From Caproiciproducens faecalis (GTDB lineage Bacteria > Bacillota > Clostridia > Oscillospirales > Acutalibacteraceae), in NCBI RefSeq assembly GCF_019448085.1, contig NZ_JAGFNZ010000002.1:620001-684000 (forward strand): DNA of 64,000 nt, read 5' to 3'. The number at the start of each line of letters is the position of its first letter. Position 1 is the first letter of the stretch. Made by a program: the position numbers and the translations under genes. Positions 26,873 through 35,358 of this stretch are shown here, piece by piece. Under the pieces are notes generated by a model. It was not told where the DNA came from, did not search any database, and worked only from the letters and a program-made list of their open reading frames with translations.

Positions 26873-26907
26873 AAATCCGCTCCGCCGAACAAAGACGGAG
26901 CGGATTT
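26873..26907 (-). promoter_or_regulatory. Hairpin between ytfQ-like and ytfR-like genes
   Basis: A perfect 12-bp inverted repeat (AAATCCGCTCCG and complement), loop 11 nt, follows the binding-protein gene with only TTTT on the minus strand. It likely limits read-through or protects upstream mRNA so that the binding protein is made in excess. Confidence 0.68.
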
Positions 26908-26938
26908 AAAAGAGAGTCGGAGAATTGTATGAAAAAGA

Positions 26939-27958
26939 TTAGTAAACGCGGGTTGGAAGGTCCTTGGCAGCGGTATCCGCACGGAAAACGCTCTCCTGAG
27001 ATTTAATCCACTTTTCAACGGTTTCGCCGTTCTTCAGTTTCTGGCAGGTCTCAAAGAACTGAGGCCCGAGCAGCGGGTTGCACTCTACGGTGACATTGGC
27101 TTCGCCGTCTACCATCGCCTGGAAAATGCCCTTGACGCCGTCGCAGGAAACGGTCTTGATGTCTTTGCCCGGCTTCATGCCGGCTTCTTTCATTGCTTCG
27201 ATTGCGCCGAGCATCATGTCGTCGTTATGTGCGTAAACTGCGTTGATTTTGTTGCCGTATGTTTTCAGGAAGGATTCCATAACTTCCTTGCCCTTGGCTC
27301 TGGTGAAGTCGCCTGTCTGGGAAGCGATCACTTTCATGTCCGGATATTTTGCGGCAAGCTGATCGTCAAAGCCTTTCTTTCTGTCGTTCGCCGCGGAAGC
27401 GCCCACGGTTCCTTCCAGTTCAACGATATTGCCTTTGTTGTTCAGCAGCTTTGCCAGCTCGTCGGCAGCGTTCTGTCCTTCTGTAATGAAGTCGGAGCCG
27501 ATAAATGTGGTATACAGATCATCGGAAACCTTAGCTCTGCGGTCAAGCAGAACGATCGGGATTCCGGCGTCCTTCGCCTCTGTGAACACGGCGTCCCAGC
27601 CTGTTTCTACAACAGGGGCAAGGCCAATGACGTCAACGCCCATTTCGATGAAGGATTTTATGGCTTTAATCTGATTTTCCTGTTTTTGCTGTGCATCTGC
27701 AAATTTGAAATCGATGGTGTCCACATGCTGTCCGGCATAGAACTGGATGGACGCTGTTTCCGCGTCACGCCAGCCGGATTCCTGACCGATCTGCGCAAAG
27801 CCGACCGTCAGCTTTTTGTTGCCCTCCGCCTTGGAAACGACTTCCGCGGTGGACTGTGTTCCCGTTGATGCGGGTTTTTCAGCAGGTGTACTCGCGCACC
27901 CGCCAAAAGCAAGGCTCGCAATGCACACGGTTAAAATAGCAGCAATGATTCTTTTCAA
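26939..27958 (-). CDS. ytfQ: Sugar-binding lipoprotein, YtfQ-like
   Basis: A 339-residue type I periplasmic binding protein. The signal peptide ends at lipobox-like AFGGC. Conserved parts include VGFAQIGQESGWRDAETAS, DVIGLAPVVETGWDAV, VYAHNDDMMLGAIEAMKEAG and VECNPLLGPQFFE, which resemble galactofuranose-binding YtfQ. Start codon is TTG at 27958, preceded by GGAGGAG. It heads the transporter operon; high expression is suggested by the hairpin after it. Confidence 0.9.
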   Translation of the reverse strand: MKRIIAAILTVCIASLAFGGCASTPAEKPASTGTQSTAEVVSKAEGNKKLTVGFAQIGQESGWRDAETASIQFYAGQHVDTIDFKFADAQQKQENQIKAIKSFIEMGVDVIGLAPVVETGWDAVFTEAKDAGIPIVLLDRRAKVSDDLYTTFIGSDFITEGQNAADELAKLLNNKGNIVELEGTVGASAANDRKKGFDDQLAAKYPDMKVIASQTGDFTRAKGKEVMESFLKTYGNKINAVYAHNDDMMLGAIEAMKEAGMKPGKDIKTVSCDGVKGIFQAMVDGEANVTVECNPLLGPQFFETCQKLKNGETVEKWIKSQESVFRADTAAKDLPTRVY

Positions 27959-28004
27959 ATTTTTCTCCTCCGCTTCCGGGGTTCTCCCCCGTTATTTCGC
28001 TTCT

Positions 28005-28055
28005 ATTGTAGTGCATTCTTTTTTTTAAGTCTTTACAATAACAAAACGTGTTTGT
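28005..28055 (-). promoter_or_regulatory. Possible ytfQ operon promoter and upstream dyad
   Basis: On the minus strand a good -10 TACAAT (28010-28005) has no recognisable -35 at the proper distance. About 30 bp further upstream lies a dyad with ACAAA and TTTGT arms around a 5-bp centre (28041-28055). A weak -35 with an upstream site fits activation by the AraC-type response regulator, but this is inferred. Confidence 0.4.
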
Positions 28056-28147
28056 ATCATTTTTTAACATTCGCGTTCGGCGCTCTTTTTAAGGGACGGC
28101 GGAGTCTGTCCGATTCCGGGTTTTTATACAGAATTCCGTATAAAAAG

Positions 28148-28174
28148 AAAAAAGCCGCGGTCTGCAGCTTTTTT
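28148..28174. terminator. Terminator after the DUF3298 gene
   Basis: AAAAAAGC pairs with GCTTTTTT across an 11-nt GC-rich loop, giving T tracts on both strands. A second AT stem (TTTTTATAC with GTATAAAAA, 28121-28146) is adjacent. It lies 22 bp after the DUF3298 stop at 28196. Confidence 0.7.
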
Positions 28175-28195
28175 GCTAAAATATTGATTGATTTT

Positions 28196-28888
28196 TCAGC
28201 CAAGGATACAGGACGGATTCCAGCCCAGGATTTCATACGCAACGGTAAAAACGACAATTCCGGTGGAATACGGCGCGATTTCATACTGCTGATAATAAAT
28301 CGCGACGCCCCTAGGGGTCAGGTAATACTGCCTTTCATTGAAATACTGGACTATCAGCTTGCGGTAATCCTCAAAATAGATGCCCGGGTTTTCCGCCATA
28401 TTCGCATCCGCCTGTTTTAAAATCTGCCCGAGGAGCAGATTGCGGTAGTTGCTGCGCGGCCCGAAGAACCGCACCAGCGGGTAGCGCCTTCCGCTTCTGA
28501 GGCTCCATGTGTCGGAGCTGCGGACAGTGTTGCCGTGCGCGCCGCCCGTAAATACATACTGATCGCGGTAAATGCTTAAAAAACAGTTTTCGTTGTAGGC
28601 GGTTTCGTATTTTAAAAAAGCCTCATACGGCCGGAACGGGAATCCGTTTGTCTGGGAATCCCGGTACTCCCCGACGGCCTGCCGGTACAGCTTTTCTGCG
28701 GCATAGTTATAAAAGTTCTCCACCTGCATCCGTATCATGCTGTTAATCCGGATTTCGGCCGGGCGATTGTTCAAAAGCCTTACTTCCGGAAATTCGGCTG
28801 TCAGCTTGAAAACCTTCACATTTTCATACTCGAACTCCTGCTCTATCTTCTGCGGGGTCAGTTCCGCACTGTAATTCGGTTCATTCAT
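28196..28888 (-). CDS. DUF3298-domain protein (RsiV C-terminal-like)
   Basis: A 230-residue protein carrying the DUF3298-type core with the hallmark QYVFTGGAHGNTVRSS and GRRYPLVRFFG. This domain occurs in secreted or membrane-anchored proteins such as the anti-sigma factor RsiV, where it binds lysozyme. Here no signal peptide or membrane segment is visible at the N-terminus (MNEPNYSAELTPQ), so it looks cytoplasmic. The ATG has GGAGGG. It follows the spore photoproduct lyase gene by about 80 bp, which may mean a sporulation-linked role, but nothing proves it. Confidence 0.78.
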   Translation of the reverse strand: MNEPNYSAELTPQKIEQEFEYENVKVFKLTAEFPEVRLLNNRPAEIRINSMIRMQVENFYNYAAEKLYRQAVGEYRDSQTNGFPFRPYEAFLKYETAYNENCFLSIYRDQYVFTGGAHGNTVRSSDTWSLRSGRRYPLVRFFGPRSNYRNLLLGQILKQADANMAENPGIYFEDYRKLIVQYFNERQYYLTPRGVAIYYQQYEIAPYSTGIVVFTVAYEILGWNPSCILG

Positions 28889-28971
28889 ATTGATCCCTCC
28901 GCCCCATCATATGCCGAAAAAAGCGGGAGGGACTCAGAATTTTTTTGGCTCAAAAAATGGCCGCGGCACGG

Positions 28972-29967
28972 TCACACCACATAAAGAATAGGGCAGCCGC
29001 CGAGCTTTTGGGAAATCCCCGCGCGCAGCAGTTCTTCCCCCTGCGCGCGCAGCTCACTGCGGTAGCAGTATTTTCCCCGTCCCCTCACCGTCATCTGGGA
29101 CGCGCTGTACAGTTCCACGGCGTTGGGAAAGGCCTCGTTGTTAATGGCGCGGTGAACATAGCTGTAGGTCATAAAAATAATTTCAATCGTCAGCGCTTTT
29201 TTTGCCTTTGGAGACAGCTCTTCGGCAAGCTGGTCGATCAGCTGCGTGTAGAGCTTTTGCCAATCGTCCAAAAGCACCACCGGCGCAATCAAAAGCCCGA
29301 CCCGGTAGCCCGCGTCGCACATTTTATTCAGCGCCTGTATCCTGTTTTTCAGGGGAGAAGTGCCGAACTCCACCCGGCTGATGACCTCCTGCGGATTGAC
29401 GCTCATGCGGAAAATCGTTCTGCCCCCGTGGTCAAGATTGAGCAGCGGATCGACCATGTCGAACTTGGTGGGGAAAGTCAGGAAGCCTTTTTCACTCTTT
29501 GCAAAATTTTCAATCGTCCAGACAAGGTTCCCCGTAATGGTGTTTTCCAGCACAAGGTCACTGTTGCTGCCGATTTCAAAGGTCAGGTCGCGATCCGCCC
29601 CGGCAGCCGTTTTCATCAGCTTGCCGAGCATCTGCTCACGGTTGACAAAGAGCCTTAAATAGGAGCACTTGTTGTAGTTGCACACCAAATAACAGTAAAG
29701 GCAGGCCGCGCTGCACCCGGAGGAAGTATACGGCACCAGAAAATCGGATATTTTATGATTTTCCACATACTTGTGCGTCTTGCGGATCCCGATAATCAGG
29801 TACCGCTTCATATTGCCGAATTCCTTGTTGGAGCTGCCGCGAAGCTCCGCTATGTTGTTGTGGCTGTCAATCGGAATCCAAGGCACCCCTCGGAATTTTT
29901 CCTGCAGCTGCTTCCCCAGCTCGTAGGAAAGCGCCTCCGGTTCATAATAAACGCCTTCCGGGTACAT
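28972..29967 (-). CDS. splB: Spore photoproduct lyase, radical SAM
   Basis: A 331-residue radical SAM enzyme that directly reverses the thymine spore photoproduct in DNA during germination. The iron-sulfur motif is C85-x3-C89-x2-C92 in GCSAACLYCYLV, followed by YLRLFVN, FRMSVNPQEV and PVVLLDDWQ, as in SplB. The site corresponding in my recollection to the hydrogen-donor cysteine of the Bacillus enzyme (FEAACTSD-like) reads FEIGSNSD here. Cys96 and Cys101 lie just after the cluster. Its presence supports a spore-forming host. Confidence 0.9.
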   Translation of the reverse strand: MYPEGVYYEPEALSYELGKQLQEKFRGVPWIPIDSHNNIAELRGSSNKEFGNMKRYLIIGIRKTHKYVENHKISDFLVPYTSSGCSAACLYCYLVCNYNKCSYLRLFVNREQMLGKLMKTAAGADRDLTFEIGSNSDLVLENTITGNLVWTIENFAKSEKGFLTFPTKFDMVDPLLNLDHGGRTIFRMSVNPQEVISRVEFGTSPLKNRIQALNKMCDAGYRVGLLIAPVVLLDDWQKLYTQLIDQLAEELSPKAKKALTIEIIFMTYSYVHRAINNEAFPNAVELYSASQMTVRGRGKYCYRSELRAQGEELLRAGISQKLGGCPILYVV

Positions 29968-30036
29968 TTCATCACCTTCCGGTCTATTATTGACAGCCGG
30001 ACGGTGTCTATGCGCGGCAGCTCCGGCGAAACCGGA

Positions 30037-30741
30037 TCAGATATAATGGATTTCTATGCCCCCGAACTGCACATTCCCGGTAAGGGTAAGCTGCGGAGCG
30101 TTTTCATCGGGGTGTGCCAGACGGATATCGTTGTCCACGCCGCCGAGACTTGTGTTCAGTTTATCGATCACTTTCCAGCTGCGGGGCACATAGAGCTGAA
30201 TGGCGCCGAAGCTGCAGTCCAGATAGACCTGCGCGCCGTCCGGGCTAAGGTGAGCCTGGTCAAAAAACAGCTCCAGCGCGCCGAACGAAACGTCGAACTG
30301 TCCGCTTTTCAGGCACTCGCCATGCAGATACTTGCTGGAAGAACCGAAATGCACCTTTGCGTAGGGGTTGTTGTCGTCAATGTTTTCCATGGTGGGCTTC
30401 ATGGAGTCCGAACCGTGGTGCCAATTCATATAGTCTTTCGGTCGTCTGTGAAAAAGAAAGCTGAGTCCCATGCTTGCAAAGACTGCCGCCAGCAACAGCA
30501 GCCAAAGAGAAATTTCAGCAAGATGAAGCGGCTGCCGGTAGATCACATAAAGAAACGCGAGAGAAATAAAAAAGCCGAAATAATTGCGGTGAAGTGCGCT
30601 ACTGATCAGCATTGCCGCCAGTAAAACCGTGGCAAGAATACTGACAAATCCGATCTGTACAAAAAAACCGACCTGGCTGGCAATGACAAACACCGCGGAA
30701 AGCAGGAAGAAAATCCCCCAAAACCAGTTTCTATTTTTCAT
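30037..30741 (-). CDS. LiaF-like membrane protein
   Basis: A protein of about 234 residues with four closely spaced N-terminal membrane segments (FWGIFFLLSAVFVIAS onward) and a C-terminal beta-rich domain (HFGSSSKYLHGE, FGALELFFDQAHLSPDGA, FGAIQLYVPRSW) like the C-terminal domain of LiaF and related envelope-stress proteins. The start at 30741 is chosen because its AAAGGAG site overlaps an upstream ATG at 30756. It overlaps the LytTR regulator gene by 11 bp, so the two are coupled and probably work in one envelope-related circuit. Confidence 0.82.
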   Translation of the reverse strand: MKNRNWFWGIFFLLSAVFVIASQVGFFVQIGFVSILATVLLAAMLISSALHRNYFGFFISLAFLYVIYRQPLHLAEISLWLLLLAAVFASMGLSFLFHRRPKDYMNWHHGSDSMKPTMENIDDNNPYAKVHFGSSSKYLHGECLKSGQFDVSFGALELFFDQAHLSPDGAQVYLDCSFGAIQLYVPRSWKVIDKLNTSLGGVDNDIRLAHPDENAPQLTLTGNVQFGGIEIHYI

Positions 30742-31195
30742 AATTGCTCCTTTCATTTAAGCGCTGCCGCAGTTCTTTATAGTAGTACCGCGACACATAG
30801 ACCTGTTTGTGGCTGTTTATAAACTGAACCAGACTGGAAGCGGTAAGGTTCCGCGTAACGGAATACACCTGCAGGATATTGACGATGGTCGATTTTGCCG
30901 CCCGCGTAAAGTTTTTCGGAAGAATTTCTTCCAGCTCGTACAGACGGTATTTAATCCGGTAGGCGTCGTTTACGGTGTGGGCGTAAATATACTCCCCTTC
31001 AGTTTCAAAAAACAGAACTTCATCCAGCGGAAAGTAAAATTCCTGATTCTGTTTATAAAAGGTGATTTTGGTATTCTGAGAGGACTGTTCCAGGATATAT
31101 CGGTGTATTTTCTGAATGGTGTCATCCACACGGCCGCAGCGGATCAGCACCTCATCCTCATCCAGATCATTGATTACCTCAATGCGTATTTTCAC
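30731..31195 (-). CDS. LytTR-domain DNA-binding regulator
   Basis: A 154-residue regulator. After about 55 residues lacking a recognisable receiver domain, a LytTR domain starts (FYFPLDEVLFFETEGEYIYAHT, RIKYRLYELEEILP, FTRAAKSTIVNILQV, VYVSRYYYKELRQRL). Such single-domain LytTR proteins often autoregulate operons encoding their membrane partners. Start codon is GTG at 31195 with a GGGGGTGG stretch upstream. The downstream partner is the LiaF-like protein. Confidence 0.87.
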   Translation of the reverse strand: MKIRIEVINDLDEDEVLIRCGRVDDTIQKIHRYILEQSSQNTKITFYKQNQEFYFPLDEVLFFETEGEYIYAHTVNDAYRIKYRLYELEEILPKNFTRAAKSTIVNILQVYSVTRNLTASSLVQFINSHKQVYVSRYYYKELRQRLNERSNYEK

Positions 31196-31299
31196 CTAAC
31201 CACCCCCTCTGCAGATAGTATAGCGGGTTTGCCGCGGGATGGAAAGGGAAAACTGCCGTGTGGTTGCATTTGCGCCCGCAACAGGTCAAAAAAGTCCGG

Positions 31300-31363
31300 T
31301 AAAAGGAAACGTCCGCCCCGTTTTTCCGGCAGGAAAACCTGTTGCCGGCAGAACGGGGCGGAC
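31300..31363 (-). terminator. Terminator after the phosphohexomutase gene
   Basis: A 12-bp stem (31311-31322 with 31352-31363) encloses a second stem-loop. On the minus strand it is followed by TTTCCTTTT. It ends the GH94-phosphomutase operon. Confidence 0.8.
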
Positions 31364-31383
31364 TGAAAAGCAGAAACGAGAAC

Positions 31384-32796
31384 TTACAGATTTAGAAATT
31401 TGCGGAAGACCAGACTGATTTTCTCAGCCTCGGTCTCACTTGCCATTTCACAGAAAATCCGGAGCACCGGCTCCGTTCCGGAAAAGCGGCAGATCACCCA
31501 TCCGCCGTTTTTGAAATAGACCTTGCAGCCGTCCAGATAAGAGACCCTGTCGACCTCTACTCCGAATTCGGGCACTTTCTTTTCCTCAAAGAGCAGGTGT
31601 TTCAGCTCTTCCTTGTGCCGGTCGGTCATACGGCAGTCAAATTCACTCATGGAAAAGCTGCCGTATCTCCGATGAATATCCCTCAGCACCTCTGAAAGCG
31701 GCTTGCCAATTACGCTGAGCATTTCCACCAGCAGCGCCCCGGCGTAAACGCCGTCCTTGCCGCGGATATGGCCGCGCACGGTCAGTCCGCCAGAGGATTC
31801 TCCCCCGATCAACGCGTCGGTTTCCTCCATTTTGGAGGAAATATGCTTGAAGCCCACAGGAACCTCGTAGCATTTCTCCCCGAAATGAGCCGCCATGGCG
31901 TCCAGGCAGTGCGTGGTTGCCACATTGCGCACGGCGGCGCCCTTCCAGCCCTTGAACTCGTGCAGGTAATAATACAGCAGCACCAGGATATCGTTCGGAT
32001 GAATGAACGTTCCCGCCGCGTCAATCAGACCGATACGGTCAGCGTCACCGTCGGTTGCGATGCCGAGGTCGTATTTTCCCTGCACCACCAGCTGGGAAAG
32101 GTGCGTCAGCGTGGAGCTGTTCGGGGCGGGCAGTCTGCCGCCGAACAGGGTGTCGTGCCGGTCGTGTATCACCTCCACATTGCAGCGACAGGTCAGCAGA
32201 ATCGTCTGTAAAGTTGTTTTACTTACCCCAAACATCGGGTCAAGCAGCACATTGAGATGCCTTTTTTTGATGGACTCCCTATCAATTACATTCAAGATGC
32301 TGTCTATGTACTCGTTCTGCGGGTTAATGACCGTAACCAGCCCGCACTCGAGCGCCTTTGTATACTCCATGCTTTTAATATCCGGTTTTTGAATTCGCGC
32401 AATCTGCGCTTCGATTTCGTCCGTGACCTCTTCCGTCGCGTCCCTGCCCCCGGAAGTAAACACCTTTACCCCGTTGTACTCCGCCGGGTTATGGCTCGCG
32501 GTAATCATCAGCCCATAGGATACTTTTTCTTTCATGACCTCAAACATAATCAGCGGGGTCGGCGCGTCGTAATCGACAAGATGGGTTTTGATTCCCTCCG
32601 CCGCAAACACGCACACAATCCATCTTGCGGCAATGTCGGACAGGAATCTGCGGTCGTAGCCGATGATCACCGGCTCCGATTCCTTTCCCTTTTCCCGAAT
32701 CAGCCTGACCAACGCAAGGGAAAGAAGTTCCAGATTCTCTCTGGTAAAATCCTCGCCGATGATTGCGCGGAACCCGCCTGTTCCAAATTGAATCAT
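31384..32796 (-). CDS. Phosphohexomutase (phosphoglucomutase/phosphomannomutase family)
   Basis: A 470-residue enzyme interconverting hexose 1-phosphate and hexose 6-phosphate. The catalytic phosphoserine loop is ITASHNPAEYNGVKVF, the metal-binding loop is ATDGDADRIGL, the sugar-binding loop GGESSGGL and the phosphate-binding RFSGTEPVLR; all four are intact. The ATG at 32796 is preceded by GGAGG; a TTG at 32802 is less likely. It is placed right after a GH94-like phosphorylase gene, a natural source of sugar 1-phosphate. Confidence 0.93.
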   Translation of the reverse strand: MIQFGTGGFRAIIGEDFTRENLELLSLALVRLIREKGKESEPVIIGYDRRFLSDIAARWIVCVFAAEGIKTHLVDYDAPTPLIMFEVMKEKVSYGLMITASHNPAEYNGVKVFTSGGRDATEEVTDEIEAQIARIQKPDIKSMEYTKALECGLVTVINPQNEYIDSILNVIDRESIKKRHLNVLLDPMFGVSKTTLQTILLTCRCNVEVIHDRHDTLFGGRLPAPNSSTLTHLSQLVVQGKYDLGIATDGDADRIGLIDAAGTFIHPNDILVLLYYYLHEFKGWKGAAVRNVATTHCLDAMAAHFGEKCYEVPVGFKHISSKMEETDALIGGESSGGLTVRGHIRGKDGVYAGALLVEMLSVIGKPLSEVLRDIHRRYGSFSMSEFDCRMTDRHKEELKHLLFEEKKVPEFGVEVDRVSYLDGCKVYFKNGGWVICRFSGTEPVLRIFCEMASETEAEKISLVFRKFLNL

Positions 32797-32830
32797 TGAC
32801 AATCCTCCGTTTTACGGGCATAGCAAATGC

Positions 32831-35347
32831 CTAAAGAATCACCCGAAGAGTGTTTTCCCCGTCCTGAAAAAGCTCCTTTTCCAAAACGAAAACCGTACGG
32901 GAATGAAACGGATCTTTTCTGGTTTTTACAGCAACGTTTCCGTTGAGCTCCACTTTTTCCGGTGTGCAGCAGCGAACGCCGGAATTTTTAATCTCCATTT
33001 TGACACGCCTGCCCAAATAGGTAAATTCCACATTGGCGGTATTCATCCATTTCGGGATACAGGGGTCGATGACAAGACCGTCCAGCGCGGGCCGGATGCC
33101 GAACATCCACTCGTAGACCGCCCGCTGGGCCATCCCCACGCTGCCCGTCAAAAAGCTGAACAGGCTGCGGAATTTGAACACCGGCAGCTCCTGCCAGCAG
33201 TTCACAATCGCGTAAGGCGCGGAGAGCGTCACACTGGACGGGTGGCGCGTCTGATCGTACGGCAGCAGCCACTTTAGGGTATCGAATAACGCGTCTCCGT
33301 CCCCGACCGCCGCAAGGGCGCGTGTTAAAAAGCCCTGCGCGCCATGGTTATAGACATTGCCGTTTTCCGCAAAGCCCGCCGGGGCGTCCCCGCTGGCGGC
33401 ACGGCCGACACAGTTGATGGGCGAAGCACCCATCGGCGGCCAGTATAGCCGGTACCCGGCTTCGCATTTGAGCATCTCCATCACCCGCAGAACCGAATCC
33501 CGCTTTTCCCGCGGAACCACACCGGAAATCAGCGCGAACCAGTTGGCAGGGCCGTAGGGCCTTTTTTCACCGTCCGGGTCTTTGTCGGAGAAAATCCATT
33601 TCCCTTCATCCGTGAAAATGCCGTTGAAAAAGCCGTCCTGATTAACCGCATGTTCCAACAGGTTCTTCTTCAATTCTTCGGCTTTCTCCCGGTAAACGGC
33701 GGCCTTTTCGGCACGGATGTCCCCGCTTTCCAGAATTTCAGCCAGATACTGCAGGCACATGACGACCTGCTCGCTGACCATCACGGATTCCCCGCGTCCG
33801 AGGACGCCAGCCCGGTTCACGGAATCCAGCCAGTCGCCTTCCCCGATTTTGCACAGGCCGTGTTCTCCCAGATTTTCGGGAACCATATAATAGTCGAGCG
33901 CACGGGTCAGATGCTCGAGCACAGTACTCTCTCCGTCGGAGTCCAGCCACGGCAGGGTAACGTCCAGTACCCCGGTGTCGCCGCTGTAAGAAAGGTATTC
34001 ATACACAAATTCAATGACAAACGCCCCGGCGTCCACATGCCCGCGCAGGTCGTGCCGCCCCGTTCTTCCTTCTGTGGAAAACTGACGGGGGAACCATCCG
34101 TCCGACCGCTGGCAGCTGAGCATTTCCAGCAGCCTTACGCGGCCGATGGCAGTATCAATCGAGAGCATTGCGGTGTAATCCTGCGCACAGTCGCGCGTAC
34201 CGCGCATGGCCGTCGGCCACCCCCGGTCAAGCGAAGCCACCCACTCCATCTGGAGCGGAAGCCAGTTGTTGATAAAATAATCCCAGTCCTCTTGTCCGGT
34301 ACGCACCTTATTTTTACGGCACAAGGCCTTAAAAGAATCCTGTACTTCTTCTTTTTTCTGCTCATAAACAGAGGACTCAAAATAGACCAGCGGCTTTTTG
34401 ACGTCTTCGATGGCCGGAAGCCCTCCGTTTGCCGTGTTCGGCGGCATACAGAGCACCTGTGTGAACACCCTTTCGCCGCCGGATTCCAGACGGCACCCGT
34501 ACTTTGCCGCGTACACCGGCGGATACCCCCAGATGGAATTGTCGTCGCGGTACTCCCCGAAGGAAGCGGTCAGCTCCGGCTTCATCCGATACGCTCCGTC
34601 CGTTACCGTCTGCGGGCAGGAAAGGTCGCCACTGCCCACGAATTTTTCATAGCTGATTTCCAAGCCGGTCAGATTCTCGCTGTCCGTCCAGAGTACGGCG
34701 GTTCTCCGTTCGCCCGGGTCGGACGTGCTGCTGAGAAGCTGTGACCAGAAAAGCTCCTTATCGTCTTTTCCCACGCCGCTTTTCAGATACCATTCGTATT
34801 TGTCCCACGGGGCAAGCTGGGCGGGGTTGACGTAGGGAACAAAAGTGGGACACACAGAAAGGTCAATGGCCTTTTCCCGCACATTTTTCAAATGCAGCTT
34901 CATGACGATTTCCGTTCCGTGCAGAGGAACAAAAAATTCCGTTTGTACCAGCAGATTCTGAACCCGGTACTCGTAAGAAGCACAGTGCGGCAGAAAAGTA
35001 ACTTTCAAATCCTGCGGCTCTTTCGACGGGTTACTCCCGTCGATCAGAGGGCGGAAAAAATTAGTAAACGGCTTTCCGTCTTCCATCTCGTCGGATTGAA
35101 GCCAGACGGCCCAGCTGGAAAATCTCTGCCCGTTTTCCCGCCTGAAAAGCTGAATCCCCCCCGGCGGATTTGCCTGCGCGTACACCGGCCCGAACTGGTC
35201 GACCTTGAGCAGCACGTCGTGATTCTGGTAAATATATTCCCACGGAGCGGGCAGGTTCAGCGTATAAAGATCGATTCCCGCGCAGTCCGGGCGAAACTGC
35301 GCCCATTTTTCCCCGGAAGACCCGTAAATTTCTCTGTTATTCATCAT
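32831..35347 (-). CDS. GH94-like glycoside phosphorylase candidate
   Basis: An 838-residue protein of GH94 (cellobiose/chitobiose phosphorylase clan GH-Q) architecture. An N-terminal beta-sandwich with PWEYIYQNHDVLLKVDQFGP is followed by an alpha/alpha barrel: PTAMRGTRDCAQDY, DGWFPRQFS, GEGDWLDSVNRAG (candidate general acid Asp near residue 504) and WPPMGASPINCVGR. There is no signal peptide, so it acts on imported oligosaccharide. Adjacent transporter genes and a phosphohexomutase support phosphorolysis yielding sugar 1-phosphate. The exact disaccharide cannot be read; GH36-type hydrolase annotation is an alternative. Confidence 0.8.
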   Translation of the reverse strand: MMNNREIYGSSGEKWAQFRPDCAGIDLYTLNLPAPWEYIYQNHDVLLKVDQFGPVYAQANPPGGIQLFRRENGQRFSSWAVWLQSDEMEDGKPFTNFFRPLIDGSNPSKEPQDLKVTFLPHCASYEYRVQNLLVQTEFFVPLHGTEIVMKLHLKNVREKAIDLSVCPTFVPYVNPAQLAPWDKYEWYLKSGVGKDDKELFWSQLLSSTSDPGERRTAVLWTDSENLTGLEISYEKFVGSGDLSCPQTVTDGAYRMKPELTASFGEYRDDNSIWGYPPVYAAKYGCRLESGGERVFTQVLCMPPNTANGGLPAIEDVKKPLVYFESSVYEQKKEEVQDSFKALCRKNKVRTGQEDWDYFINNWLPLQMEWVASLDRGWPTAMRGTRDCAQDYTAMLSIDTAIGRVRLLEMLSCQRSDGWFPRQFSTEGRTGRHDLRGHVDAGAFVIEFVYEYLSYSGDTGVLDVTLPWLDSDGESTVLEHLTRALDYYMVPENLGEHGLCKIGEGDWLDSVNRAGVLGRGESVMVSEQVVMCLQYLAEILESGDIRAEKAAVYREKAEELKKNLLEHAVNQDGFFNGIFTDEGKWIFSDKDPDGEKRPYGPANWFALISGVVPREKRDSVLRVMEMLKCEAGYRLYWPPMGASPINCVGRAASGDAPAGFAENGNVYNHGAQGFLTRALAAVGDGDALFDTLKWLLPYDQTRHPSSVTLSAPYAIVNCWQELPVFKFRSLFSFLTGSVGMAQRAVYEWMFGIRPALDGLVIDPCIPKWMNTANVEFTYLGRRVKMEIKNSGVRCCTPEKVELNGNVAVKTRKDPFHSRTVFVLEKELFQDGENTLRVIL

Positions 35348-35358
35348 CCGTTCCTTTC

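Noticed and set aside
29985-30013. A sporulation sigma-G-like promoter before splB
   Set aside because: GCATA and an AATAATA-like box are present, but the start site would fall within the ribosome binding site of splB, so the spacing does not work.
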